A DNA stretch of 64,000 bases from Kaistella pullorum (GTDB taxonomy: Bacteria > Bacteroidota > Bacteroidia > Flavobacteriales > Weeksellaceae), in the NCBI RefSeq assembly GCF_014837035.1, contig NZ_JACSPS010000001.1, positions 884,260 through 948,259 of the forward strand. Reading direction: 5' to 3'. The notes beneath the pieces are model-generated. The model was given only the letters and a program-made list of their open reading frames with translations, made no database searches and had not been told where the DNA came from. The position numbers and the translations under genes are program-made. Shown in pieces: positions 53,055-61,032 of this stretch (position 1 is its first letter; every line of letters begins with the position of its first letter).

Positions 53055-53579
53055 ATGAAAAATTATTTTAACAGCTCAAAAACTAATAGTTCCTGGCTTT
53101 TTTACCTTAAATTTCCTGTGCTGGCGCTTCTGGCCATCCTTACTTTATCCGCTTGCAGAAGCGATGACGACGAAGACATCGATATCCCCGAAAACACAAT
53201 CGTGGGAATTTGGCAACCTTATAAATTATCACAAACTGCCACGCTAAGCAGCGGAGCTTATGTTAACGATGTAGCGTACACAAGTTGCCAGCAACGCGGA
53301 AGAATCATTTTTAACATGGACGGAACGGCTACGGCCAAGACTTACGGTGAAACAGGAGGTACGTGTGTACTGCAGGATGAAAGCAATTTCAGCTATACTT
53401 TTAATCCGGTGACGATGGAATTTAGTATTACAGACGCTGCTGGTGTCAAACAGACCGGTTTGGTGAAAACGCTTACTGACAGCGAACTCGTTTATGAAGT
53501 TTCCGGCACTTATACCTTCCAGGGCGAGCCAAATGTCAAGGTGACGACGACGGTTACGGCCCGACGCGCTAAAGATTAA
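53055..53579 (+). CDS. lipocalin-like lipoprotein
   Basis: A 174-residue lipoprotein: an unusually long N-region (about 20 residues) precedes the hydrophobic core and the lipid-anchored Cys34 (LTLSACRSDDDED), followed by an acidic linker typical of Bacteroidota surface lipoproteins. The mature part (TIVGIWQPYKL, YTSCQQRGRIIFNMDGTATAKTYGE, SNFSYTFNPVTMEFSI, GLVKTLTDSELVYEV) follows the lipocalin-like (PF13648) repeat of strands in which GxW is conserved. The ligand is unknown. The ATG at 53055 is preferred over an in-frame TTG at 53016. Confidence 0.78.
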   Translation: MKNYFNSSKTNSSWLFYLKFPVLALLAILTLSACRSDDDEDIDIPENTIVGIWQPYKLSQTATLSSGAYVNDVAYTSCQQRGRIIFNMDGTATAKTYGETGGTCVLQDESNFSYTFNPVTMEFSITDAAGVKQTGLVKTLTDSELVYEVSGTYTFQGEPNVKVTTTVTARRAKD

Positions 53580-53604
53580 AGCCAGCAGGCTTCAAAACAT
53601 TAGG

Positions 53605-53628
53605 TCCCCACTTCCCGAGTGGGGATTT
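53605..53628 (+). terminator. terminator of the lipocalin-like gene
   Basis: TCCCCACT (53605-53612) pairs with AGTGGGGA (53618-53625) around a 5-base loop; only three T residues follow. Confidence 0.65.
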
Positions 53629-53643
53629 CTCGTGTGAAAGTGC

Positions 53644-53719
53644 TATTTTTGTGGGATGTGATTTCTGCAGCAGATTCACATCTTTTAAAGGAAAATTTAA
53701 ACGAAAACAAACTTCATTA
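53644..53719 (+). promoter_or_regulatory. leuS promoter and leader with hairpin
   Basis: A -7 box TATTTTTG (53644-53651) is followed by a leader of about 65 bases. GATGTGA (53655-53661) pairs with TCACATC (53676-53682) around a 14-base loop, and TTTT follows the stem, so it could weakly act as an attenuator or protect the message 5' end. No T-box features are seen. Confidence 0.45.
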
Positions 53720-56533
53720 ATGTTTTACGACCATCAATCGATTGAAAAAAAGTGGCAAAAGTTCTGGCACGAAAATCAGACATTCCGCACCGAAAATACT
53801 ACGGAAAAACCAAAGTTTTACGTGCTCGATATGTTTCCGTATCCGTCAGGTGCAGGTTTGCATGTAGGGCATCCACTAGGATATATCGCGTCTGATATCT
53901 ATGCGAGATACAAAAGGCACAAAGGTTTCAATGTGCTGCATCCGGTAGGTTATGACAGTTTTGGTTTGCCAGCCGAGCAGTATGCCATTCAAACCGGTAC
54001 ACATCCGGCGGTCACGACGGAGCAGAACATTACCAGATACGAAGAGCAGTTGCGTAAAATAGGTTTCTCATTCGACTGGAGCCGCGAAGTCCGCACTTCA
54101 GATCCATCCTACTATAAATGGACGCAGTGGATCTTCATCGAACTTTTTAATTCGTGGTACAATAAAACCACCGATAAAGCGGAGCCGATAAGCAGTTTGA
54201 TTGAATATTTTGAACAAAACGGTTCGCAAAATCTTTATGCGACGCAAACTGAAGAACTAAACTTTACTGCAGAGGAGTGGAATACTGCTTCCGAACTTGA
54301 TAAACAGGACATCCTCTTGAACTACCGTTTGGCCTACCGCGCCGAAACAACAGTAAACTGGTGCCCGGGGTTGGGAACTGTGTTGGCGAATGATGAGGTA
54401 AAAGACGGCAAATCTGAGCGTGGCGGTTTTCCGGTATTCCAAAAGAAAATGATGCAGTGGAGTATGCGTATTACCGCGTATTCTGAAAGACTTTTGCAGG
54501 CTTTGCAGCATATTGACTGGCCACAGCCGCTTAAAGATGCGCAGGAATACTGGATCGGGAAATCTGTCGGTGCAAAAGTAGATTTTAAAGTTGACGGATC
54601 TGATGCCAATATTTCGGTGTTCACCACACGTCCGGATACTATTTTTGGTGCAACCTTCATGGTTTTGGCGCCTGAAAACCCGCTTGTGGAGGCCCTTACG
54701 GCTGCAGCCAACAAGGCGGAAGTAGAAAAATACATTTTAAAAACATCAAAGAAAACCGAACGCGACCGGATGGCGGACGTGAAAAACGTAAGCGGAGCCT
54801 TCACGGGTGCATATGCGATGAATCCGTTCACACAGCAGAAAATGAAGGTTTATATTTCAGATTACGTTTTGATGGGTTATGGAACTGGCGCTGTGATGGC
54901 AGTTCCGGCACACGACGAACGTGACCACCGTTTTGCGAAAAAGTTTGGTTTGGAAATCCGAAATGTCATTAAAAATGATCAGGATATCAATGAAGCTTCA
55001 TTTGATTCTAAGGATTCTGTTTGCGTCAACTCAGGTTTTTTGGATGGTCTGAATTTTAATGATGCTAAAAAAGCAATCATTCAAAAGATTGAAGAACTCG
55101 GAATTGGTCATGGAACAACCAATTACCGCCAGCGCGACGCCATTTTTTCACGTCAGCGCTACTGGGGAGAGCCGGTTCCGGTTTATTACAAAGACGGTAT
55201 GCCGTATACTTTGCCCATTTCAGCTTTGCCGTTGGAACTTCCGGAAGTGGAGAAATATTTGCCTACTGAAGACGGTGATCCGCCTTTGGGCAATGCCAAA
55301 ACATTCGCCTGGAATGAAGCTACACAGGAAATTGTAGATACGGACCTGATTGATAATCTTACCATTTTTCCGTTAGAACTTTCTACAATGCCGGGTTGGG
55401 CAGGGAGTTCGTGGTATTTCCTGCGCTATATGGATCCTGAGAACGATGAGGTTTTCACGGAAAAAGACCTTTCGGATTATTGGGGTCAGGTTGATTTGTA
55501 TATTGGTGGCAGTGAGCACGCAACGGGACATTTGCTGTACTCGCGTTTCTGGAATATGTTCTTGAAGGACCGCGGATATATCAATAATGATGAGCCTTTC
55601 AAAAAACTGATCAACCAGGGAATGATCTTGGGGATGAGTGCGTTTGTTTACCGAATTGAGGGTTCAAACAAATTCGTGTCTAAAAATGCTGCGCAAGAGC
55701 ATCAAACCCAAAAAATTCACGTGGACGTTTCCTTATTAAAAGGAACAACAGACGAACTCGATATCGAGAAATTTAAAAACTGGCGTCCGGAATTTGCTGA
55801 CGCTGAATTCATTTTGGAGGACGGCAAATACATCTGCGAGCGCGAGGTGGAGAAGATGTCGAAGTCTAAATACAACGTCGTGAATCCGGACGATATCTGC
55901 GAAGAATACGGCGCTGACTGTTTAAGACTCTATGAAATGTTCCTTGGACCATTAGAACAGTCCAAACCATGGAATACGCAGGGTTTGAGTGGTGTTTACG
56001 GTTTCCTGAAGAAATTCTATAATCTTTATTTTGACGGAGATAGCTTCAATGTTTCAGATGAAGAGCCAACTAAAGAAGAATATAAGATACTACATACACT
56101 TATTAAAAAAGTGGTTTCAGACATTGATAATTTTTCATTCAATACATCTGTTTCGTCATTTATGATCGCGGTGAACGAATATCAGAAGCTGAAAACAAAC
56201 AAACGGAAAATCCTGGAAGCCCTTGCAATAGTGGTTTCACCGTATGCACCGCACATTTGTGAGGATCTATGGAGCCGTCTAGGGCATTCAACTTCCATTG
56301 AGTTTGAAAATTTCCCTGAATTTGAGGAGAAATACCTTGTGGAAGATGAATTTGAATATCCTGTGAGCTTTAATGGTAAGATGAAATTTAAGCTTTCATT
56401 ACCTTCAGATTTAAGCGTTGCACAAATCGAAGAAAATGTGCTGAAAGACGAGCGGGTTATTAAGCAACTGGCGGGAAATACGCCTAAAAAAATAATCGTA
56501 GTACAGAAAAAAATCGTTAATATTGTCTCATAA
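53720..56533 (+). CDS. leuS: leucine--tRNA ligase
   Basis: A 937-residue class I synthetase. The HIGH motif is HVGH (48-51) in PYPSGAGLHVGHPLGY, and the KMSKS loop is EKMSKSKYNVV late in the protein. The CP1 editing domain is present (TTRPDTIFGATFMVLAPENP, MGYGTGAVMAVPAHDERDHRFA). The protein is longer than E. coli LeuRS (860 aa), partly through a flavobacterial insertion (about residues 138-195, NKTTDKAEPISSLIEYFEQN, EELNFTAEEWNTASELDKQ). The MFYDHQSIEKKWQ start at 53720 matches family N-termini; the open frame upstream to 53651 includes the promoter and is not coding. Confidence 0.97.
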   Translation: MFYDHQSIEKKWQKFWHENQTFRTENTTEKPKFYVLDMFPYPSGAGLHVGHPLGYIASDIYARYKRHKGFNVLHPVGYDSFGLPAEQYAIQTGTHPAVTTEQNITRYEEQLRKIGFSFDWSREVRTSDPSYYKWTQWIFIELFNSWYNKTTDKAEPISSLIEYFEQNGSQNLYATQTEELNFTAEEWNTASELDKQDILLNYRLAYRAETTVNWCPGLGTVLANDEVKDGKSERGGFPVFQKKMMQWSMRITAYSERLLQALQHIDWPQPLKDAQEYWIGKSVGAKVDFKVDGSDANISVFTTRPDTIFGATFMVLAPENPLVEALTAAANKAEVEKYILKTSKKTERDRMADVKNVSGAFTGAYAMNPFTQQKMKVYISDYVLMGYGTGAVMAVPAHDERDHRFAKKFGLEIRNVIKNDQDINEASFDSKDSVCVNSGFLDGLNFNDAKKAIIQKIEELGIGHGTTNYRQRDAIFSRQRYWGEPVPVYYKDGMPYTLPISALPLELPEVEKYLPTEDGDPPLGNAKTFAWNEATQEIVDTDLIDNLTIFPLELSTMPGWAGSSWYFLRYMDPENDEVFTEKDLSDYWGQVDLYIGGSEHATGHLLYSRFWNMFLKDRGYINNDEPFKKLINQGMILGMSAFVYRIEGSNKFVSKNAAQEHQTQKIHVDVSLLKGTTDELDIEKFKNWRPEFADAEFILEDGKYICEREVEKMSKSKYNVVNPDDICEEYGADCLRLYEMFLGPLEQSKPWNTQGLSGVYGFLKKFYNLYFDGDSFNVSDEEPTKEEYKILHTLIKKVVSDIDNFSFNTSVSSFMIAVNEYQKLKTNKRKILEALAIVVSPYAPHICEDLWSRLGHSTSIEFENFPEFEEKYLVEDEFEYPVSFNGKMKFKLSLPSDLSVAQIEENVLKDERVIKQLAGNTPKKIIVVQKKIVNIVS

Positions 56534-56789
56534 AAATTATTGGAAAAAAAATTTTTGTGCTGTAATCGTAAAAATCCTCCCAGATTTTACGCTTGTTTTC
56601 AAAGGTATTTTTGTAAACGCCAATTTTAAATAAAATACATTTTAAAATTTATCAAATCAATAATGGAAGCCGGGTCTTTCAAGCATTGAAAAAGCACGCA
56701 TACAACGGCTTGCATTTGCACGATAAATTAATTTGACTTTAATTTACACTCGAAAAATTTAAAAAATAACAATTATAATTTAGTTTAGT
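56534..56789 (+). other. intergenic region between leuS and exbB
   Basis: 256 bases. CGTAAAAATC (56567-56576) pairs imperfectly with GATTTTACG (56583-56591), a possible leuS terminator. A -7-like TATTTTTG lies at 56606-56613, giving a leader of about 170 bases for the Ton operon. The remainder is AT-rich with nothing coding. Confidence 0.5.
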
Positions 56790-57656
56790 ATGGAAATGAA
56801 TGTTTCAAACAATGGGGAGCAAGTAGTTGCTAAAAAAGTAGGAGGATTGAATCCTGCGCTAATCATACCTATTCTTATCCTGATAGGTGTGGCTATTTAT
56901 TTATTTGTTTTGGGTAGTCCGGGTAACTTTAAGGCTGATCCAAGACTTGAAGGTCTTTCTTCAGTGTCATTCTCAGGTTTGGAAACAAAGGAGCTGCATC
57001 CTGACGGTTTTATGGGAATTATCTACATGGGTGGACCTATCGTACCAATCCTTATCTCTTTCATGATTATCGTAATCGTATTCTCTGTAGAGAGAGCAAT
57101 GGTTCTTAGCAAGGCTTCAGGTAAAGGTAACGTAGACCAGTTTGTACTTACTGTAAGAAACCTGCTTAACCAGAATAAAGTAGACGAAGCTTTAGAAGAG
57201 TGCGACAGACAGGAAGGTTCTGTAGGTAACGTAGTGAAAGAAGGTCTTACGACTTACAAAGCTTTGGCTCACGATACAGCAATGAATAAAGAGCAGAAAA
57301 TGGTAGCACTGAACAAGTCTATCGAAGAAGCTACTACGCTTGAGATGCCAATGCTTGAGAAAAACATGATGATCCTTTCAACCTTAGGTACAGTTGCAAC
57401 GCTTGTAGCACTACTTGGAACGGTAATCGGGATGATCAAGGCATTTAGCGCGCTGGGTGCAGGTGGAGGGACACCAGATTCAGCAGCACTTTCTATCGGT
57501 ATCTCTGAAGCACTTGTAAATACTGCATTAGGTATTGGTACATCTGCGGTTGCAATTATTCTTTATAACTATTTTACTTCTAAGATTGACGGATTAACGT
57601 TCAAAATTGATGAGATCGCAATGTCAATCCAGCAGTCATTCGCAGAATTTCACTAA
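56790..57656 (+). CDS. exbB: MotA/TolQ/ExbB proton-channel protein
   Basis: A 288-residue inner-membrane protein, the ExbB-type proton channel of the Ton complex. A hydrophobic segment (about 24-41) comes first, then the three-helix ExbB core: about 75-96 (PIVPILISFMIIVIVFSVERA), about 190-212 (MMILSTLGTVATLVALLGTVIGMIKAF) and about 228-252 (ISEALVNTALGIGTSAVAIILYNYF). The long cytoplasmic loop between the first two core helices is typical. It is first of a compact unit exbB-exbD-exbD-tonB that powers TonB-dependent receptors. Confidence 0.93.
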   Translation: MEMNVSNNGEQVVAKKVGGLNPALIIPILILIGVAIYLFVLGSPGNFKADPRLEGLSSVSFSGLETKELHPDGFMGIIYMGGPIVPILISFMIIVIVFSVERAMVLSKASGKGNVDQFVLTVRNLLNQNKVDEALEECDRQEGSVGNVVKEGLTTYKALAHDTAMNKEQKMVALNKSIEEATTLEMPMLEKNMMILSTLGTVATLVALLGTVIGMIKAFSALGAGGGTPDSAALSIGISEALVNTALGIGTSAVAIILYNYFTSKIDGLTFKIDEIAMSIQQSFAEFH

Positions 57657-57747
57657 GAAATCTGTGTTGAGTGCGGACCTTCATATTTAACCTGATGGTT
57701 GTGTGGTGGTCTAAAATAGTGAAGTATAATAAATAAATATAAAAATA

Positions 57748-58350
57748 ATGGCGAGAGTCAAACCAAAAAGACATAACATAAGGGTGGATATGACGGCGAT
57801 GACCGATGTATCGTTTCTACTCCTTACGTTCTTTATCCTCACGGCTCAGTTCAACGTACCCGATGTCGAGACGGTAACCACGCCATCTTCGATTTCTGAG
57901 AAGTTACTTCCAGATGCGAGTTTAATGACTGTTCTGGCTACTACTGACGGGAAATTCTATTTCACGCCGGTAGAGAACGGAACGGAAAGAATGCAGCTAC
58001 TCGATAAGATGGGAGCAAAATATGGAATGAGTTTCACTAACCAGGAGAAAGTGAACTTCGCAAATATTCAGTCTGTAGGCGTGCCTATGAACCAGCTGAA
58101 AGGATATCTGAACCTGTCTGATGAAGAGCGTAAAGCTTACAAAAGTCCCAACGGGGTTCCGATGGACAGCACAAACAAGCAGGTAATCGATTGGGTACAG
58201 CAAAGCTTAGCCGTTAACCCCGACTATAAGTTGGCGATCAAGGGCGATGTTCAGACAGAATATCCAAAAGTAAAATCTCTGTTCGAAGGATTGCGTGATA
58301 TAGATTTCTTGAAATTCTGGTTAATCACAAGTCAGGAGACAGCACAATAA
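57748..58350 (+). CDS. exbD: ExbD/TolR family biopolymer transport protein (first copy)
   Basis: A 200-residue protein with a single N-terminal membrane helix (about 17-35) preceded by basic residues. The helix carries the proton-coupling Asp20 in MTAMTDVSFLLLTFFIL. The periplasmic part (about 165 aa) is longer than in E. coli ExbD and resembles the Bacteroidota form, with a C-terminal YKLAIKGDVQTEYPKVKSLFEGLRDI. It works with ExbB to use the proton gradient for TonB. It is 7 bases upstream of a second, different exbD. Confidence 0.92.
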   Translation: MARVKPKRHNIRVDMTAMTDVSFLLLTFFILTAQFNVPDVETVTTPSSISEKLLPDASLMTVLATTDGKFYFTPVENGTERMQLLDKMGAKYGMSFTNQEKVNFANIQSVGVPMNQLKGYLNLSDEERKAYKSPNGVPMDSTNKQVIDWVQQSLAVNPDYKLAIKGDVQTEYPKVKSLFEGLRDIDFLKFWLITSQETAQ

Positions 58351-58357
58351 TAAAGAA

Positions 58358-58933
58358 ATGGCAGAAGTACAAGTAAAAGATAGCAGCGGGAAAGGTGGCA
58401 AGGTGCGCTCGCAGAAGCAGCCGCCCCACGTAGACCTTACCCCAATGGTGGATTTGGCGTTCCTTTTGATTACATTCTTTATGTTGGTTACCACGTTTAA
58501 CAAACCGAATGTGATGGATTTGGGCCTTCCGGCAAAGCCTAAAGAAGACATGCCTAAACCACAGCAAACTGAAATCGACCTTTCAAACTCGATTTCATTA
58601 ATCATAGGAAAAGACAACAGGATTTTCTATCATCAGCTTGATCAGGCGGGTCTCAACGAGCAGACGCTTCAGGAAACATCTTTTGATAGAGAAGGGATTA
58701 CAAAAGTAATCGAGCAGGCAAAAGCAAGAGCTAAAGATCAAAGTAAATTCACTGTGATCATTAAACCTACTGACGATGCCGTATATAAGAACTTTGTAGA
58801 CATTCTGGATGAAATGGCTATTACCAAGAACGAAATCTACGGTATTACCGATGTGAAACCTTGGGAGCAGGCTATTTATGACAGAAAGGTAGGAGGAGCA
58901 GCACCGGCTGCACCGGCTGCGGATACAAATTAA
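58358..58933 (+). CDS. exbD: ExbD/TolR family biopolymer transport protein (second copy)
   Basis: A 191-residue protein with one membrane helix (about 31-50) and the key Asp32 in LTPMVDLAFLLITFFML. An N-terminal Lys/Gly/Ser-rich tail and a C-terminal Ala/Pro tail (GGAAPAAPAADTN) flank the ExbD fold (KFTVIIKPTDDAVYKNFVDILDEMAI). It shares the helix motif with the first copy but little else, so the two are old paralogues that likely form a mixed complex, as is usual in Bacteroidota Ton systems. Confidence 0.92.
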   Translation: MAEVQVKDSSGKGGKVRSQKQPPHVDLTPMVDLAFLLITFFMLVTTFNKPNVMDLGLPAKPKEDMPKPQQTEIDLSNSISLIIGKDNRIFYHQLDQAGLNEQTLQETSFDREGITKVIEQAKARAKDQSKFTVIIKPTDDAVYKNFVDILDEMAITKNEIYGITDVKPWEQAIYDRKVGGAAPAAPAADTN

Positions 58934-58955
58934 TCGTAGTAAATAAAGAAGAAAA

Positions 58956-59795
58956 ATGGCAGAAGATAACGCATACAATAGCAATCTTACATTAGATGAA
59001 ATTGTATTTGAGAACAGAAATAAAGCATATGGCGCTTATGATCTGCGGACGAACTACAGGTACGTGCTCACAAAGTCATTTATTTTTGGAACCATACTTT
59101 TCCTCGTAGCAGCTTTGACTCCGTTTGTGATCATGAAGATCCAGGAGATGAATGCTAAAGAATCTACCGAAGTGAATGCCAATCTGATTGACATCATAGA
59201 GGAAGAGCCAATTATCGAAGAGATAAAAGAGGAAGAACCACCACCGCCGCCACCACCGCCAAAAGAGGAGCCTCAGCAGGAAATCATCCAGAACGTGGTA
59301 CCGGAGCCGGTGAAAGCGCCGAAAGTGGAAACACCGCCGCCGCCAATTACTAAGCAATTAGAAACAACAACAGGTTTGGTAAACCAGGAAGGTGTAAAAA
59401 CACCGACCTACGCACCGCCGCCACCGCCACCGGGTCCTACAAGATCCACTACTGTGGAAGTGAAGCCTCAGGTTTCAGAAACACAAGTTTACACGGAGGT
59501 TGAGCAGCTGGCTGAATTCCCTGGAGGTATTAACTCGTTCAGAAGTAAAGTTCAGAACAGTTTTGATGGTTCGGTGATGGATGGTGATGAAGGGACTGTA
59601 AGAACTGAAATTACTTTCGTTGTGGAACGTGACGGCACTATTACTGATGTGAAAGCTAATGGCAGCAATAGGGATTTCAACGCGGAAGCAATACGTACAG
59701 TAAAATCTATTAAGAATAAATGGGCGCCTGCAAAAATCAATGGTCAGGCAGTTCGATACAGATTCAGGATGCCTCTTACGATGCAGTTTGAATAA
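58956..59795 (+). CDS. tonB: TonB energy-transducing protein
   Basis: A 279-residue protein. A cytoplasmic N-terminus with NKAYGAYDLRTNYRY (the Bacteroidota TonB signature) precedes a membrane helix (about 41-61). A Glu/Pro-rich spacer (about 75-165) spans the periplasm, with runs of Pro and Glu-Pro at about 94-105 and further Pro clusters. The C-terminal TonB domain (GTVRTEITFVVERDGTITDVKANG, YRFRMPLTMQFE) contacts outer-membrane receptors such as the barrel protein at 2032-4326. A strong terminator follows. Confidence 0.95.
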   Translation: MAEDNAYNSNLTLDEIVFENRNKAYGAYDLRTNYRYVLTKSFIFGTILFLVAALTPFVIMKIQEMNAKESTEVNANLIDIIEEEPIIEEIKEEEPPPPPPPPKEEPQQEIIQNVVPEPVKAPKVETPPPPITKQLETTTGLVNQEGVKTPTYAPPPPPPGPTRSTTVEVKPQVSETQVYTEVEQLAEFPGGINSFRSKVQNSFDGSVMDGDEGTVRTEITFVVERDGTITDVKANGSNRDFNAEAIRTVKSIKNKWAPAKINGQAVRYRFRMPLTMQFE

Positions 59796-59822
59796 TAATC
59801 TTAATAAAGTTTAACATTATTT

Positions 59823-59855
59823 AAAAGAGAAGCACACTGCTTCTCTTTTTTATTT
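59823..59855 (+). terminator. terminator after tonB
   Basis: AAAAGAGAAGCA (59823-59834) pairs with TGCTTCTCTTTT (59838-59849) with a 3-base loop and T run. It separates the Ton operon from the following small gene, whose -7 box begins 11 bases later. Confidence 0.88.
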
Positions 59856-59859
59856 TCTT

Positions 59860-59867
59860 TATTTTTG
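59860..59867 (+). promoter_or_regulatory. -7 box directly before the 65-residue membrane protein gene
   Basis: TATTTTTG ends three bases before the ATG at 59871, so the message would be leaderless or nearly so. No clear -33 TTG, since the terminator stem occupies that region. Confidence 0.5.
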
Positions 59868-59870
59868 TCT

Positions 59871-60068
59871 ATGATCTTTAATTGGCTGTCCCTGATAACC
59901 GGAATGTTTTATATCATTTTGGGTATTGTGGTGATTATTTATAAATTCTTTATTATTTACCTCGAACCACTTATCGCATATTCGCTGGGTGCATTGTTAA
60001 TACTCTACGGTTTGTTCAGAATTGGCCGTGCAATCTACAGATTACGACAGGATAGAAATGAAGTATAG
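59871..60068 (+). CDS. 65-residue membrane protein, unknown function
   Basis: A short protein with two predicted membrane segments (about residues 4-27 and 31-52) and a basic tail (RIGRAIYRLRQDRNEV). I do not recognise a family. It lies between the tonB terminator and the PstS-like gene, which it overlaps by 11 bases (start of the next gene at 60058), so the two are translated from one message. Tight overlap and a clean frame argue that it is real. It may help localise or assemble the lipoprotein, which is a guess. Confidence 0.65.
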   Translation: MIFNWLSLITGMFYIILGIVVIIYKFFIIYLEPLIAYSLGALLILYGLFRIGRAIYRLRQDRNEV

Positions 60069-60927
60069 AATCATATTATTAATAGCGCTTTTCACACTCG
60101 CGTCATCATGTAAGAAAAATGAACGTGTGATAGACGATCCCAGCCAGGGAACCATAACGATCGCGGCGGATGAATCTTTCCAGAGCGTTATAGAAGCACT
60201 CACCAGTCGCTACATGGCTCTTAACCCCGCTACCAAGATTAATGTTGAAATAAAGAAGGAAGATTTAGCCTTTTTGGATTTGTTGGAAAACAAGGTTCGC
60301 GCTATCGTGTTATCCCGAGATCTTACCGTCCGTGAAAAGAAGGCATTCAAAGACAAAATTGATCTGGAAATCCAGCCGGCAAAATTTGCTGTTGATGCCG
60401 TAGTATTTGTTGTGGCCAAGAACTCTCCTTTAACTTCTGTCTCTTTGGAGCATCTTAAAAGTGAGCTTCTATCCGATGAGAAAAATATTATTTTCGATGG
60501 AGCCAATGCCAGCAACCTCAATTTTGTAGCGCAGAAGTTTAAAATGTTGCCGTCAGACCTTAAGTTTTCGGTGATCGCTGGTAACCGCAATATTATTCAA
60601 CAAATCAACAATTACCCTGGTAAGATCGGTGTAGTGAGTTTGAATACACTTAGCCGGCCATATGATAAGGAGTCAGAGGAATTACGGAATTCAGTAAAAA
60701 TACTTGGGGTAGAATCTGAAGGAAAAGTTTACTCACCCGATATTACTACGCTTCGGAATATGTCTTATCCATTTACGCGGGTTTTGTATTTCATTACCAA
60801 TGAACCCTATTATGGATTAGGTAATGGCTTGATCAGGTTTTCCTGCCAGCAACTCGGGCAGATTGTTGTGCAAAAAGAAGGCTTGCAGCCATACAACATT
60901 ATTCCGCGGGAAGTCCAGATGCGTTGA
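60058..60927 (+). CDS. PstS-like phosphate-binding lipoprotein (periplasmic-binding superfamily)
   Basis: A 289-residue lipoprotein (Cys18 in TLASSCKKNE). The mature part has the PstS-like pattern GTITIAADESFQSVIEALTSRYMALNPATKINV, FAVDAVVFVVAKNSPLTSVSLEHLKS, IIFDGANASNLNFVAQKF and IGVVSLNTLS, ending in a permissive C-terminal segment. No pstC, pstA or pstB genes follow, so it is not part of a normal phosphate importer here. Genes of this type next to exbB-exbD-tonB and TPR genes are common in Bacteroidota and suggest a role tied to the Ton complex. The ligand is unknown. Confidence 0.8.
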   Translation: MKYRIILLIALFTLASSCKKNERVIDDPSQGTITIAADESFQSVIEALTSRYMALNPATKINVEIKKEDLAFLDLLENKVRAIVLSRDLTVREKKAFKDKIDLEIQPAKFAVDAVVFVVAKNSPLTSVSLEHLKSELLSDEKNIIFDGANASNLNFVAQKFKMLPSDLKFSVIAGNRNIIQQINNYPGKIGVVSLNTLSRPYDKESEELRNSVKILGVESEGKVYSPDITTLRNMSYPFTRVLYFITNEPYYGLGNGLIRFSCQQLGQIVVQKEGLQPYNIIPREVQMR

Positions 60928-61032
60928 GCATAGTTTAGCCACAGATTCGTGACCTTGATTAATGGTACGATAGTTGGAAATATTATCGGAACGGAATCAT
61001 AACGTTTAACAAATTAAAAATTAAGAATAAAG

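Noticed and set aside
53644..53719. T-box element before leuS
   Set aside because: The leader is too short and lacks the conserved T-box sequence and specifier loop; only one simple hairpin is present.
59076..59357. Minus-strand open frame rich in Arg, Leu and Trp opposite tonB
   Set aside because: It mirrors the Pro/Glu repeats of TonB and has no start context.
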